64,000 bases of DNA from the NCBI GenBank assembly GCA_033980235.1, contig CM067064.1, forward strand, positions 5,311,001-5,375,000, in the 5' to 3' direction. Positions 1 through 11,050 of this stretch are shown in pieces (within the stretch, counting starts at the first letter, position 1; each line of letters starts with the position of its first letter). Position numbers and translations under genes: made by a program. The DNA is from Diadema setosum. Its lineage: Eukaryota; Echinodermata; Echinoidea; Diadematoida; Diadematidae. Under the pieces are notes generated by a model, which searched no databases, was not told the origin of the DNA, and was given only the letters and a program-made list of their open reading frames with translations.

Positions 1-2
1 AT

Positions 3-141
3 AGCGGTCTGTCCATAACACTCAACGCTGCACATAGCCCTGGTGACGCATATTTTCTGCCTGTCCCTCTACCTGTCGACGACGTAGCCAATGAGGGACC
101 AGGGCTTAAAGCGAGGGTTCATCCCTCGCGTCCTGTTGCAG
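3..141 (+). CDS. possible 3' part of an internal exon, window-edge gene
   Basis: Frame 3 is open from the window edge to a good splice donor (GTAAGTAAAC) at 142. It leaves phase 1 and encodes a moderately polar stretch that includes ITLNAAHSPGDAYFLP. Base composition is more even than in the AT-rich DNA to the right. I do not recognise the family. The call rests on the open frame, the donor and two phase-compatible candidate exons downstream (270 and 549). The gene would start outside the window. Confidence 0.35.
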
Positions 142-269
142 GTAAGTAAACAGAAGACAGCGTTTGTAAAAAGAAGACCATCGTTCTGCGCTGGTCTGGA
201 GAAGTATAGTAGGCCGTTGTTGTTTTATTTACCAAACTCATGCTTCTCTATCACTCCTCTCCTTTCCAG

Positions 270-508
270 GCAGAAGAGTCTCTACCGACCTTTCCATTAA
301 GTCGTCAAGACTGACGAAATCGTCGGTCACACTGTTGTCAGCGCTCTTATTGATAATATTTGTTCTTGGTCTCTTCTGTATTGGTCATGGTTGGTGGGTA
401 GACGCTAGAAATATACCTAGTGTCATACTGTTCTTAACAGGAATGAGGATAGTCGATCGTACATTCGATCCCTTGAGACACCAGACGAACGGCGTCTTCA
501 CTGCATAA
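270..508 (+). CDS. possible terminal exon with a transmembrane segment
   Basis: It follows a pyrimidine-rich acceptor (CCTTTCCAG, 261-269). Joined in phase 1 to the donor at 141, it stays open for about 79 codons to a TAA at 506-508. It contains a hydrophobic run (VTLLSALLLIIFVLGLFCIG) long enough for one membrane helix. A tail of about 40 residues follows and includes MRIVDRTFDPLRHQTNG. If real, this is the membrane anchor and short tail of a type I-like protein. Family unknown; an alternative terminal exon lies at 549-814. Confidence 0.35.
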
Positions 509-548
509 ACTCACTCAAACCCTAGTCAAGCTTCTCGTTCTCTTCCAG

Positions 549-814
549 GTCCTCATCCACGCCAGAGCCTCATTTACACAGATCACACTGTACAGTCAAT
601 CTTGCCTCACTTAGAGCAACGATGTCGCTGTATCTGGAGAGTTCGCAGACAATCAGTGATGTTCATCTATCCCTTTGGTGTATGCGAGTTCAATAACATT
701 GTCTCTGTCTCAGTCATTGTTGTCTTCTTTCGTTATTTGTTGTATAGACGGCAAGTGTATCAGAATGGGATCAGTCAGGTAATTTTTAGAGCATCTTTTT
801 TAGCCCTTTCCTAA
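549..814 (+). CDS. possible alternative terminal exon with a second hydrophobic segment
   Basis: The acceptor TCTTCCAG ends at 548. In the same phase as the exon at 270, the frame is open for about 88 codons to TAA at 812-814. The product is basic and Cys-containing, then hydrophobic (NNIVSVSVIVVFFRYLLY), then RR. A donor-like GTAATT lies inside it near 779, so it could also be an internal exon. Two phase-matched acceptors, each leading to a hydrophobic segment, would suit alternative 3' ends. This is inference without homology support. Confidence 0.25.
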
Positions 815-3800
815 TGCCAGAGAGAAAAACAATGCACTCCTGAAAAAGGCTGTTCAGTCGCTCAGACTCGACTCACTGCTGCATTGGTTGGTGAAGAAAG
901 GATGGTCTGAGCTACCTCCTTACAGGTCCGCGACTGCGATTTCTATGCACACAAACGCCTCTCGCCTTTCGCCACAGGAGGTGATATGATGGGATGAAGG
1001 ATGACACAGATGACTTGCGCAACTACTTTACTATTTAAAAGGGCATTGTACCGGTTTTTTTATTACTTTATATGTTGTTCTTTTAATTTTAAAAGACCTA
1101 GCGGTGCAAACAGAATCAAAATTTCATAACGATTTAGTCCGTAATTTCATGTTAAAAATGGAACTTTTTTATGTGAGAATTACGCTAATGAGCTGACGAG
1201 CCCAGATGTCGTGATGTCACAGGTGCAAACTCTATCACTGATTACAATCGCTCGCATACGCGTGCATTAATTCGTACCGAATAGCACACGACGCTTAGGC
1301 CCAATTTAGCTAGCAGGCGACGCTTGTGTACTGTCCCATCCATGTAGATATCTAAAATTTCGCTGAACCAAATCTCACCAAAATTACAGGATATACTTCT
1401 AAGCATATTTCAAAGTACTCTCATATATCTGAACGAAATCGGTAATCGGGAAGGATCAATATCGACGACGACGTCTTTCAAGTCGTCACTCAAAATAAAC
1501 TCACTCTTCGGCGAACGCCACCTGCACAATCTAGCACTGAAGTTAGCCGACTAGTACTGTGCGAACGGGAAATCTACGCGAGAACTAAACTCAAAAGTGT
1601 AATGATTGTGGCGACTTGTGTGATTTACGAACTATATTTTTCATTCAACTTACCACAAATAATTTGTAAATTGATTTTTGCTCCCGATTACTTGAAAGAT
1701 TTGTCTCATGATATTAGATGGCTAACTTCAGTCTGTGCGTGCGCAGGCAGGTAGGGCCTACGCCGCAATCACTCATGTTTAGTCGTACAGAGCAGATTAT
1801 TTTTAGCGACGACAGGAAAGTCGACAACTACACTTACGCTTCCCGACTTGCGATTTGGTTCCAATTAGCGTGAGCAATTGGATATGAGTCATAAAGTATT
1901 TCCTGTGATTTTGGTGCAATTTGGGTAAGTGAATTTTGAGATATCTACATAGATACGGAAGTACGCTAGCACCATATTTATTACCTACACCAGCGCTTGG
2001 ATCGCGAAGCGGCGGCACTGTTAGTATATACGTGGTCAGCCTCAGGCCACTCTTCCGAGGTATGGGTCCTACTAAAACTAATTGTTAGATCTAACTAGTT
2101 AGTCCTTGGTGTAAATACGACCACCATGAGATTTATCTCGACTACAAAAACATTGGAAATCCATAAAGCAGATACCTTACCTGCAAAATTCAGCACAGGA
2201 ACAACAGTGCCTGCAGCACAAGGGTCTAAATCTATAACGCTAGACCTAAGTTCTTGGAGTCTGGACTTTCGTACTGATCGTCTGGACTTTCTTCAAGTTC
2301 TGGCAGCAGGGGTATGTATACCGCACGTGTATATAACGTTACGCTGTGCCTTATTAGCGCTGTGCACGTACAACTGTCGACGGCGAGTGCGTGTACTCAT
2401 CAAAACTTGGACTGCCACATAGAATCTCCTCGGTCCTTGACTGCTCAGTAGTCCTAGTCCTAGTTCTAGTCTAGAGTCTATGTGTACTGGGTGCCGTTTT
2501 CCTTTAACTAGACGTTAATCGTGATTGCCGTTGACTATTTTTTGGATTTAGATTTTATGAATCACTCAGCTCTCATCTACGTACTACGTTAGATAGTTTG
2601 AACTGTCGCCGAACCATGTTTGCTAGCGCTAGTGCTGCGCCTCATATCAATGCATAGTTAGTGCAACGTTACTTACACACAGTTTTCTATGGGCAGCACG
2701 TTCGGATAACGATGCCAATTTCATTTTGCATATCTGGAATATTCCCCACAAGTTTTATCTAAATAAAAACTTTTGAGGAGATTTCTTTTAAAAATTAATA
2801 AATATTGTTTAACATGTTTATTTCAGTTCCATATTGCAATTTTACTAAATAACAGCTTTTGCAGTACTTCGTGTGAGATTTCATCAGTAAATTGACATGC
2901 TGTGTAGTTCGTCGACGCGTCTTGCTAAAGTCGGAATTGTGCACGCTGGTTGTGCACCTGTGACGTATGCCAAATTGTGTGGATCGTTCCATGGCTTGCT
3001 CGTTTTAATTTTTTTTTTTCCAAAAAATCATTACAGGCTTATCCTGGCTTTTAGAATCCTCTCTTTCCAGTAGTAGGCATAAAAAATGTAGATCAGAATT
3101 ATCAGACAATTGGAAAATGTCAGTACAGTTTTCTTTTAAAGTGAGGAATTAAGAGTTGCGCTCCATCGAACTCACTCTCTAGTCTGCTAGTCCGAGCATC
3201 TTGTAAAGCACGTAGGCCTATATCGAGATGTCTGGAGATGGGAGACGGATGCCGTGGATATCGAGATGTCTTACATGCCTTACCTTACTCTTTGCACTCC
3301 ACAATGCGCTACTGTAACCATGGTAACTGTCTTCTTCTCCGTTTCACCATGAAGGTGTCTTCCACACAGGGACCACAGCTCCATTCAATGCAGTCTTCGC
3401 GTATGTAGGTGGGCAAAGCTCGCCGAGGCTTTCAGATCTGTCTGTTACCCATACATGGTTTATGATCCCACCAGCGCTAGTCGAAGCGGTTACCGCGGTC
3501 TGACTGCTGTTTGAAAGCAAAAAGCTACTATAAGGAGCCACATATTAGAGTTGAGTACGTACACGTGGGGACCAAAGTGAACGAACCTACCGATGGTGCG
3601 ACTCTATTTCCGTCAAAGGCATTCCACTTTGCACCCCATACGCCAAAGCACATGATTTATCAGTACATATGTATATGTGTATGTGTGTGTGTGTGTGTGC
3701 GCGCGCACATACGCGTGAGAGTGAGAGAAAATATACACAATCATTAGCATTGTATTAGTTAAAGAACATGATTATGTATTCTGCATTTGCCCTCTCTCTA

Positions 3801-4850
3801 TCTCACACACTCCCCCCAACCCCCCCCCCCCCCAGCTATTGGAAAAAATTCCCAAGAGCTGGGAATGCATCACATTTAATTCCACGCATGCATGTCCAGG
3901 AACAACTGACAATATGTCCGTGCTTTTTCGAATGGTGGCTATTCATGTTTAAATTCCATACTTGCCAACCGTTCACTCTCTCCAAAGCAGATATAGAAAA
4001 GGAGGGATACATTTTGGACAGTAGGCCTACTTGTACAACAGTATTAGGAATTTACGATCAAACCACCTTGCAATGCCTGCAATTACCACAGCTTACGTAT
4101 TACATATTATATACGTCATGCTAGCACGTACCGTCTTTCCATGAGATCGTTAAAAAGCGATTAATTTCAAAGTATATGCGAAGAAAGTACCTGAACGACA
4201 AATTGAATTTTATCATTTTGGTAAATAGGAGAATTGATGAAACTGGAATCGCATAAGTGTCAATGAATAGTATTCAGCACGGCATGATAGATTACGCACA
4301 TATAATGCAACAGTTCGATTCTTTTTTCACGAAATCAAAACAATATGCGCCTATTCCTTATTTCATTAACAACTCTAGATTTGTATTTACCTGGCAGTGA
4401 AGATTAGAAGAACAAAGGTTTTCTTTGGTCGATCTATAGACCGGACCTATTATTCTTAGTATTATACTTTTGAAAACAAACCAATGGGAAAGTTGCGGAA
4501 GCACCATGTCATGGCCACTTCTAATTTTGATGCAATTGATATGCACTGTTTGCAATAAAAAGATAAACTCTCGGAAATTCTACAAATACCAGTATCATGT
4601 AAGTTCCTATTTTGATGTAACTTCCGTCATTCTGTTATGTGTGATTTTACTCAATTTAGTGAAGTCAATTTGAATATAGTGTGCAATGGTGCATTGTACA
4701 AAGGTAGATTCTTATCGGTACATTGGGACTATTTGCATAATCTGTAAATTACAACCATAATAACCTAGCTATTAAAGATGAGAATTGATCGTGGGACATC
4801 TCAGCAGGCTGAGGAAAGAAAAATCAATTCAAAATATGACGACTGACAGT
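815..4850. other. 4-kb gap without a recognisable gene
   Basis: AT-rich DNA with stops in all frames. It contains a weak foldback (1341-1965), a (TG)n run near 3667-3706 and a C-tract at 3821-3833. Short unrecognised open stretches at 2126-2310 (plus) and 3344-3541 (minus) have no homology I can name. Confidence 0.5.
1341..1965. repeat. degenerate inverted repeat (possible old MITE)
   Basis: The segment beginning GTAGATATCT at about 1344 is matched in reverse complement by the segment ending near 1950. Shared pieces include GTAGATATCT, ACCAAAAT and ACAGGA. The arms are clearly diverged and separated by about 430 bp. No terminal target duplication could be fixed. Confidence 0.3.
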
Positions 4851-5041
4851 GTTGGGAATCCAGATGATGGACCACGATTTAGAAAATGAATGTCTTTAGG
4901 AGAGCCGAGGATGTACAAGGTACGTTACTATCACTTGTCCCAAATATTTTGTCTGTAACACACTAGGATAACATGAAAACACCTGAGAACGTAAAAAGCG
5001 TTGGGAATCCAGATGTTGGACCACGATTTAGAAAATGAAAA
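4851..5041 (+). repeat. direct duplication around a fibrinogen linker-exon copy
   Basis: A 40-bp stretch (GTTGGGAATCCAGATG, then GACCACGATTTAGAAAATGA) occurs at about 4851 and again at about 5001. The copies differ by one or two bases. The first is followed directly by a linker-exon-like sequence and donor; the second is not. This looks like a local 150-bp duplication upstream of FReD copy A. Confidence 0.6.
4886..4919 (+). pseudogene. extra copy of the FReD linker exon (exon 3-like), upstream of copy A
   Basis: The last 30 bp match the linker exon at 5231-5266 closely and run into a donor (GTACGT at 920). The copy keeps a glutamine codon where 5231-5266 has a stop. The usual acceptor is missing. 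The frame instead starts at an ATG (4886-4888), reading MNVFRRAEDVQ and leaving phase 1, which fits exon 4 of copy A at 5765. It is therefore either a dead exon duplicate or, less likely, a new leaderless first exon. The downstream intron also resembles the intron after 5266. Confidence 0.45.
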
Positions 5042-5230
5042 TTCAATTCGAGCAATTCCGCGATACAATAATTTTCAATTGAAGTGTCCTTCCTTCGTGT
5101 TCTCTTTGTGTTCTCTTTTAGAGGATACATATAACTCTGTTCCAGCGTTGAACATATGATGAAGTGCGATTTTGAAACCGTTTAATGTGCAATATCACGA
5201 TCACACTTTATTTGATTTTCACATTTTCAG

Positions 5231-5266
5231 ACGCAGATGTCTGTAGGAGAGCCGAGGATGTATAAG
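5231..5266 (+). pseudogene. FReD copy A linker exon with in-frame stop
   Basis: The acceptor (ATTTTCAG) and donor (GTAAAC) are intact, and the exon aligns with linker exons 37694-37738 (copy B) and 52130-52168 (copy C). In the family phase it reads as a short acidic linker, but the glutamine codon near its end is TAA. The final GAA codon of the paralogs is also absent. The intron after it is similar to those of the paralogs (TGTCTG, GAGAACGTGAAAAG). Copy A must skip this exon or be non-functional. Confidence 0.65.
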
Positions 5267-5764
5267 GTAAACTTGTACCAAATATGTCTGTAAAACGCTA
5301 TGATAACATGAAAACACATGAGAACGTGAAAAGCACGTCATCCAAGAAGTGCAAAGGAACAATAAAGAAAGAAAATAGACGCAAATGAAATATGTTAAAA
5401 AAACCCCATAAAACCAAATGAAAGAAGATACAGTCAGACAACGACTATGATTATCTGTCAGCATTGCAAATGATGACATTGATTAAATATGATCATAGAG
5501 AGTATAGATTACGTAAGAGTACCTATAATCACATCTTCCTCTTTATCAATTGCCTTTGACCTCAGCGAATGTTTGACGCCCTTTTCTTGGATAAGAAAGC
5601 CGACGAAGGTGCAGGAAAAACAATATTATATTCCATAAAGTTTATTTGCAAACAAGACGTTGTCCGAAAATGAAATAGCCTTATCCGCAACACCGTTTTT
5701 CTGTTTGGTTAAAGACTAAAAGCCAATGTTAATATATCTTTATTGTTGATATTATACATTATAG

Positions 5765-5901
5765 ACGTGTTTCAATGGGACTGTTCAGAAGTTGCGAAGA
5801 GTCGACCAAGCGCTAGTGGGCGATATTTGATCAAGCCAACCGGCATGACACAGGCGTTCGATGTTTACTGCGATATGAGCACAGATGGAGGAAATTGGAT
5901 G
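5765..5901 (+). CDS. copy A exon 4, start of fibrinogen domain
   Basis: 137 nt, as in copies B and C, after acceptor ATTATAG and before donor GTAAAT. It carries the first domain cysteines (DCSEV, YCDM) and the TDGGNW signature. Arg replaces the Gly found in the paralogs (SRPSASG against SGPSASG). Confidence 0.85.
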
Positions 5902-8900
5902 GTAAATTTATTGTTTTTATTTTGTTTCTGCTCGCTTCAAATGGCGAGGAATAGATACAGATTCCGAAAATAATAATAAAAAAGGCAACGCATTATGCAA
6001 TCGAAACAGAAAGAGAGAGGGAGACAGAGCGAGTATATCTGTGTGTGTGTGTGTGTGCTTGTGTGTGTGTATGTGTGTGTGTGGTGAACAGTCAAGTGTG
6101 ATGGAATGAAAAAGTTTTGCTATTCCGAAGGTTCGTTCTTCCCTGAAACACACTAGTTTCCAATACCTAGATGTTTTTTTTTTTTTTTTTTTAATATTGA
6201 AATGAAATAAGGTTCGTTTTTCCAAAGGTTTGGAAAAACTTTATCGTCCGAAAATGAAATAAGGGTCGTTATTCCTAAGTTTCGTCATTTCGAAGATTCG
6301 TTAATCCGAAAGCGAAATGAGGTTTGTTACTCGGAACGTTCATTGATCCGTAGATGAAGTATAGTTCGTTGATCCGAAAATGCAATATAACGTTCATTTT
6401 TCCGAAGTAATGATAATGATGTGGCAGAGAAGGAAGATGGTATACGGAGGAGGAAGGGAAATAGTTCTTTTCCATTAATAAAAAACAAATTACAATCCGA
6501 TTGTATTCCAGTTTGCCAATTACATGCATATCGTCAGTTTGTGTGTGTGTTGATATGCATGCCTATTTGTGTAGTGTTTGCGCGCGCGTGTTTTCATTCT
6601 ATTTTCATTGCGTAATATGTCCCGCTATACTGTATCTTTCTTGTTTTTTTCATTTTTGGATTAACGATCCCAATTGTATTGTCAGAACAAACCTTCGCAA
6701 TATCGAACCTTATATCATTTTCGGAATACGATCCTTTTGAATAACGAACGTACCAATTTATCCCTATTCAAATTCGGGATGATGTCCGTCATTTCGAAGG
6801 TTCACTATTCTGATGTAGGTCTACACATAATGGTGCAAAGATCAAATCTCTAGGCGTCATCTATAATACAATGATCTAGAGACTTTCATATTTAGTTTCA
6901 TGTCGGCATTATTTCAGCCTCGGGTTTGTTTGTTTTCCAAAACCAGGTTTTGCAGCGTCGATCAGATGGCTCGGTCAGCTTCGATCGCCTGTGGGTCGAT
7001 TACAAGTTTGGATTCGGCGATGTGATGTCGGAGCACTGGCTCGGCAACGACAAGATCTACCACCTGACGGCACAACGTGATTACGAACTACGGGTCGAAC
7101 TCGGGGACTTCGAAGGGAACGAGGCCTTTGCTATCTACAAATCCTTCAGGATCGGGAACGAAATCACGAAATATCGATTACACGTTTCTGATTACTCTGG
7201 CAACGCAGGTAGAAACTAACTTTCCCCGGTAAACTGCAATCGACATCATGACATAATGCTGATGATAATAACAATAAGATTGCAATCGAAATTTTCGTGG
7301 TCATATCTTCTTGAAACAGTTTTCTTTTTATGCCTCCGCCACGAAGTGGTGCCGGAGGCATTATGTTTTCGGGTTTTCCTTCCTTCCGTCCGTACGTACG
7401 TCCGTCCGCATTCGTTTACGCGATAACTTGAGAAATATTGACTGGAATTTTACCAAACTTGGTCCAAGTATAAAGTATGATGGGGCAATTACTTGATTAG
7501 ATTTTGGGTGAAATCGGCCAAAGGTCAAAGGTCAAAGGTCAAGGTCAAATCATGAAATTGTATCCGTTTACGCGATAACTCAAGACTGGATCAAACAAAT
7601 TTCACCAAACTTTGTCCGAGGATGATGTATAATGGGACAATTACATGATTAGTTTTTTAGTGAAATCGGACAGAGGTCAAAGGTCAAAGATCAAGGTCAA
7701 ATCCTAAAATTTACCTGTTTACGTGATAACTCAAAACTGGATGAAGCAGCTTTCACCAAACTTGGTCCAAGTATGATGTATGATGAGACAATTAGTTGAG
7801 GAGATTTTAGTGACATTGGCAAGAGGTCAAAGGTCAAAAGGTCATGGTCAAATGCTAAAAATGTTGCTATTTCCCCCATATCTATGCAATGCCCGAAGGT
7901 ATTTTATTGAAACTTAGTGTAGGCATGTACTACTACGTAAAGACTCTGCAGAGAGAGTTTCATGTAATTAGGTCAAAGGTCAAAAGGTCAAAGGTTAGGT
8001 GAAAATGTTGCAATTTCACTTTTCTCGCAAATGGTTCAATGTATCTTTATGGAACTTGGTACATATGCATGTACTGACTGGCAGGGATTATCTAGGGAAT
8101 TTAAGGGTCATGGGTCAATAGTCAGGGGTCAAAGGTCAAGGTCAACTCCTCAAAATTTTACTGTTTCCCTCATATACTAGTTTATGCAATGCTTGCATTA
8201 TTAGTTTTAAAACTTAATATATACATGTATTACCTAATGGAGATTCTCTGGGAAATTTCCAGCCAGAAGGTCAAAGGTTAAGGGTCAAAGATCAGGTTTA
8301 AATGAAAAAAAAAATCTATTTTGTACTGTAATTACACTCTTAATACCTTTCTTCTTACCTTGAAAATTACTCAGTGCATAAACTTATAACAGGGTCGGTC
8401 AGAAGTCAAGTAAAAATCCTCAATTCCCCAAATATGTGTACCTGCACTCCTAGACAATTATAGCAAACCCAGTTTGAGGAAAGTGAACGTTCAAGACATT
8501 TCTGACAAACCTGTCATATCAATATTTTGCCAGTTATGTGAAACTGTCATCACTCATTGTGAAGACATTGTACTATACAACTATTGGGAGAATCATGCAT
8601 TATGGCGGAGGCATCAGTCGCCATAGCGACATTTCTAGTTTTTTGTTATCATTATCACTACTTCCTTGGATTTATGGTATTTCAAAGAGTTTTATATGAA
8701 AAAAAAACTAAATCAAGTCTAATTCACTTCCACAACGAGTACCTATACCAAAGGGTAAACCATACATACAGCTCTCGAGTATTTCGTGAAACGTGTTTTG
8801 CTACATATCTGACAACACGCAGCACTCGGAAAAATATAGCAACCCTGATATAAACATGCAAAAGCATGTCGTTATACCATATGGGTCTACTCTTAAAATA

Positions 8901-9381
8901 TAAACAAGCAAAATGTGACACAACATTCTACTTATAAATGTTTGGATAGGAGTTTCACTACACTACTTGAAAAATTTTCTTTTCTTTTCTTTTGCTTTAG
9001 TCAAACGTCTATGTTAAAGAGATGGGGGTCGTGAGCAAGTATCTGATGGGTTTATCAGCTTTATGGTTTCTTGCTGATCTCTCTATTCTCTCCCTTCCTT
9101 ACACAGCAGGAGACAGTCTAAGTAAGCACAACCGTCTCCAATTCACCTCGCAGGACAGTGACAACGATAATAATTTTGACAACTGCGCCGAGTACCATCT
9201 CGGCAGTGGCTGGTGGTACGACAGCTGCATCGACGCTAATTTGAACGGGTATTATATCAAAGACGGTCCGTTTACGCCTAGGTTCAGCACAGACGTCTAT
9301 GGAATCTGCTGGTACGACTGGAAAGAGAGCTACTACACCATGAAAAGGGCGGAGATGAAAATTCGGCCCATAAGGCCTTAA
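5765..9381 (+). CDS. fibrinogen-related protein, copy A (fibrinogen C-domain exons 4-6)
   Basis: Three exons, 5765-5901, 6947-7208 and 9110-9381, join in frame (phases 1, 0, 1, then stop). They encode a whole fibrinogen C-terminal domain of about 220 residues, a secreted lectin-like fold that in ficolins, tachylectins and invertebrate FREPs binds acetylated or microbial glycans. Visible marks are DCSEVAKS, GRYLIKPTGM and YCDMSTDGGNW at the start, DYKFGFGDV and RDYELRVELGDFEG in the middle, and a DSDNDNNFDNCAEYH calcium-site region followed by WWYDSC and NLNG. The protein ends at KIRPIRP. Two differences from copy C are Met for Thr at the exon 4/5 border (NWM) and an extra Cys (YGICW). Signal and module exons 1-2 are not found upstream, and the linker exon has a stop. 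The domain is open, but the gene may be a partial copy or start outside the window. Intron 5 holds an inverted-repeat element (7330-8614). Confidence 0.8.
6108..6800. repeat. TTCGTTATTCCGAA-type degenerate tandem repeat
   Basis: Multiple variants of GGTTCGTTATTCCGAAAATGAAAT are scattered here (for example 6123, 6210, 6265, 6300, 6365, 6700, 6790), with a T-tract at 6175-6192 and AT-rich sequence between. The same motif family recurs at 55780-55975 in copy C. It fills much of intron 4 and shows no coding potential. Confidence 0.6.
6947..7208 (+). CDS. copy A exon 5, middle of fibrinogen domain
   Basis: 262 nt, bounded by ACCAG and GTAGAA. It begins VLQRRSDGSVSF and ends YSGNAG. About 90 percent of residues are the same by eye as in copy C exon 5 (55173-55434), a strong sign of recent duplication and of selection on the domain. 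Confidence 0.88.
7330..8614. mobile_element. non-autonomous inverted-repeat element with internal GGTCA minisatellite
   Basis: The ends are perfect 12-bp inverted repeats, ATGCCTCCGCCA at 7330 and TGGCGGAGGCAT ending 8614. Just inside the left end a second hairpin (GCCTCCG with CGGAGGC) forms. The interior is a tandem array of diverged units of about 150 bp. Each contains one or more GGTCAAAGGTCA blocks, near 7519, 7673, 7825, 7971, 8120 and 8268. No ORF for a transposase is present. It sits in intron 5 of copy A. Elements at 17892-19126 and 24925-28048 have the same design with different sequence. Confidence 0.7.
9110..9381 (+). CDS. copy A exon 6, end of fibrinogen domain
   Basis: Begins GDSLSKHNRLQF after ACAGCAG and ends MKIRPIRP then TAA (9379-9381). 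It holds the calcium-site aspartates (DSDND), the last disulphide cysteines (NCAEYH, SCIDANLNG) and the aromatic WWYD pair. It is three codons longer than copy C exon 6. Confidence 0.88.
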
Positions 9382-9419
9382 TGTTGGCAGAAAAAAAATG
9401 CGTATCTATGTCTGTCCTT

Positions 9420-9497
9420 ATTAAATGATTAAAATGTAAATACGATATAAGATAGGGTCAACTTGTTCCACGAGCTAACACACATGAGTTAAATAAA
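9420..9497 (+). promoter_or_regulatory. candidate polyadenylation signals of copy A
   Basis: ATTAAA lies at 9420-9425 and AATAAA at 9492-9497, 39 and 111 bp after the stop codon. Either would suit the 3' end of the FReD transcript. Confidence 0.5.
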
Positions 9498-10303
9498 GTG
9501 TTTGGAGAGTATGGAGTAAAACGTTTGACCACACAAGCCAAACTGAAAAATCGATAATAGATTGGACCTTGTACCTATCATTCCTAGTAGCGTGAGAAAT
9601 TAAAGAAAGACAGGGGAAACGAAAAACATAGACACTGACAGAGAGTATACGCTGTCGAATAACAAACTTATTTGTTTGCCTGCTTGTTGTTTGAGAACGG
9701 CAAAGTATAAGCGTCATCCCAAACTTTGATTTACATAGAATTATACTGGTGTCTAAAATATATAACTTGACACACGCTTTTCTGTTTCACTTCATCGAAC
9801 ACAAGATGTCACAAATATTCCTGGCGATGGGTGCATGAGTCTGAGTCACTTGAATACAAAATCTCTGCTGCACTTCTTTTACCATTGGTTTTGCTGATAC
9901 CATGGCAGAGGTTCCAACCCCAAGCACTTTCTGATCTGGAGGTTCTCCCGCCTGAAACCCTGCACGCAAACGGGAGACTCCAAGTAGTTTGCGAACATCA
10001 CAAGCGCGAAGTTCCTTCCCGCCGGGGTCCGCTTAAGGGCCCTTGAAGCTCAAGAGGTTCTAGATGCCCTCTCGTGCTATCTAAGGCTTATTTTTCAAAA
10101 TACGATGGCCATTTAGTAAGAAATCTTTTCCAACGGGAGACACAGAGCCAGGGCGGGATCGAGAAATTAAATCTCAAGCGGGAGAACGGGTGATTTTGCA
10201 AAAATAGGCTTTCGGCGGGAGAGTTGGAGTCTCTTCCATGGCGCCTGGTGCCAAATGCCAATTTGTGTTGCTTCATATCTATGATGAAAACATCACAATA
10301 CAG

Positions 10304-10346
<43 letters not shown>

Positions 10347-10361
10347 ATGTACACTGTGTAT
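9498..10361. other. intergenic stretch, (TA)n run at its end
   Basis: No gene seen. 9900-10250 has a locally GC-richer segment with repeated GGGAGA and CCCGCC blocks, probably an old repeat. 10306-10342 is an AT microsatellite next to the LTR element. Confidence 0.45.
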
Positions 10362-10535
10362 TGTTATGGATACATGTGCATTGTATTATCATTTCTGGGC
10401 ACTTTATTGTTCCGCGGAGGAATATGTAAATAAAGAGTTCGACAAGATGACCGAGATCGACCAAACACCTTGTTTGAGAGTCTGGGTATTTTGGTGGTTA
10501 TGATGGTTCGCTAGGCCAAGTTAACCTCCGTAACA
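10362..10535 (+). repeat. 5' LTR (174 bp)
   Basis: Begins TGTTATGGAT and ends CTCCGTAACA, the usual TG...CA. It carries AATAAA near its middle. A sequence starting TTGGGGGCACG follows and would be the primer-binding region; its tRNA was not identified. The LTR is short for a Gypsy element. Confidence 0.92.
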
Positions 10536-11050
10536 AATTGGGGGCACGTCACGAGAGTTCGGCAGGGTTTCTGTGGACTTAGGTGATTTGGTCGGGCTTG
10601 ATATGATCCCAGGAGTGTTTTTTCGTTCTCGCTTGGCCGATGAATTTCGGTGAGTAGCGTGGTGTTGCACTCTATGCTAGTGATATGTCGTGGACATGGG
10701 CGATCGCGATACAGTTTACGTCGCGTCGCGCAACTACGTACAGTACTGTATGTAGTTTGCATCGTGATTGTTACAGTTTACTGTATGTGCAGGTGTTACG
10801 ATTTGAGAAAGCATGATGCGTTTATGGCGTAGTGTGTGTGTGCATGCAGATGGACGCGGAGTGATATGTTATACATTTTGATGTAAGTCGGTCGTCTTTC
10901 TGTGTCTGCGTGAGGGAAGCACACGTTCGTATTTCTTTTGGGATCGAAAGGGTTAATTTGGCACGTGTAGTGTTGAGGATGGTTTAGTCCAGTTATACGC
11001 TGTGCGTGTGTAGTGTTGGTCAAACGTTGGTCGTTGGTCCCGTACGTGGT

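Noticed and set aside
2126..2422. 98-codon plus-strand frame with a donor-like GTATGT near 2311
   Set aside because: Looks mildly protein-like, but no matching acceptor or partner exon and no recognised family.
3344..3541. 65-codon minus-strand frame with fairly even composition
   Set aside because: Has plausible residue content, but no splice context or homology could be established.
7373..7410. CGTACGT/CGTCCGT microsatellite as a separate locus
   Set aside because: It is part of the left end region of the inverted-repeat element at 7330-8614.
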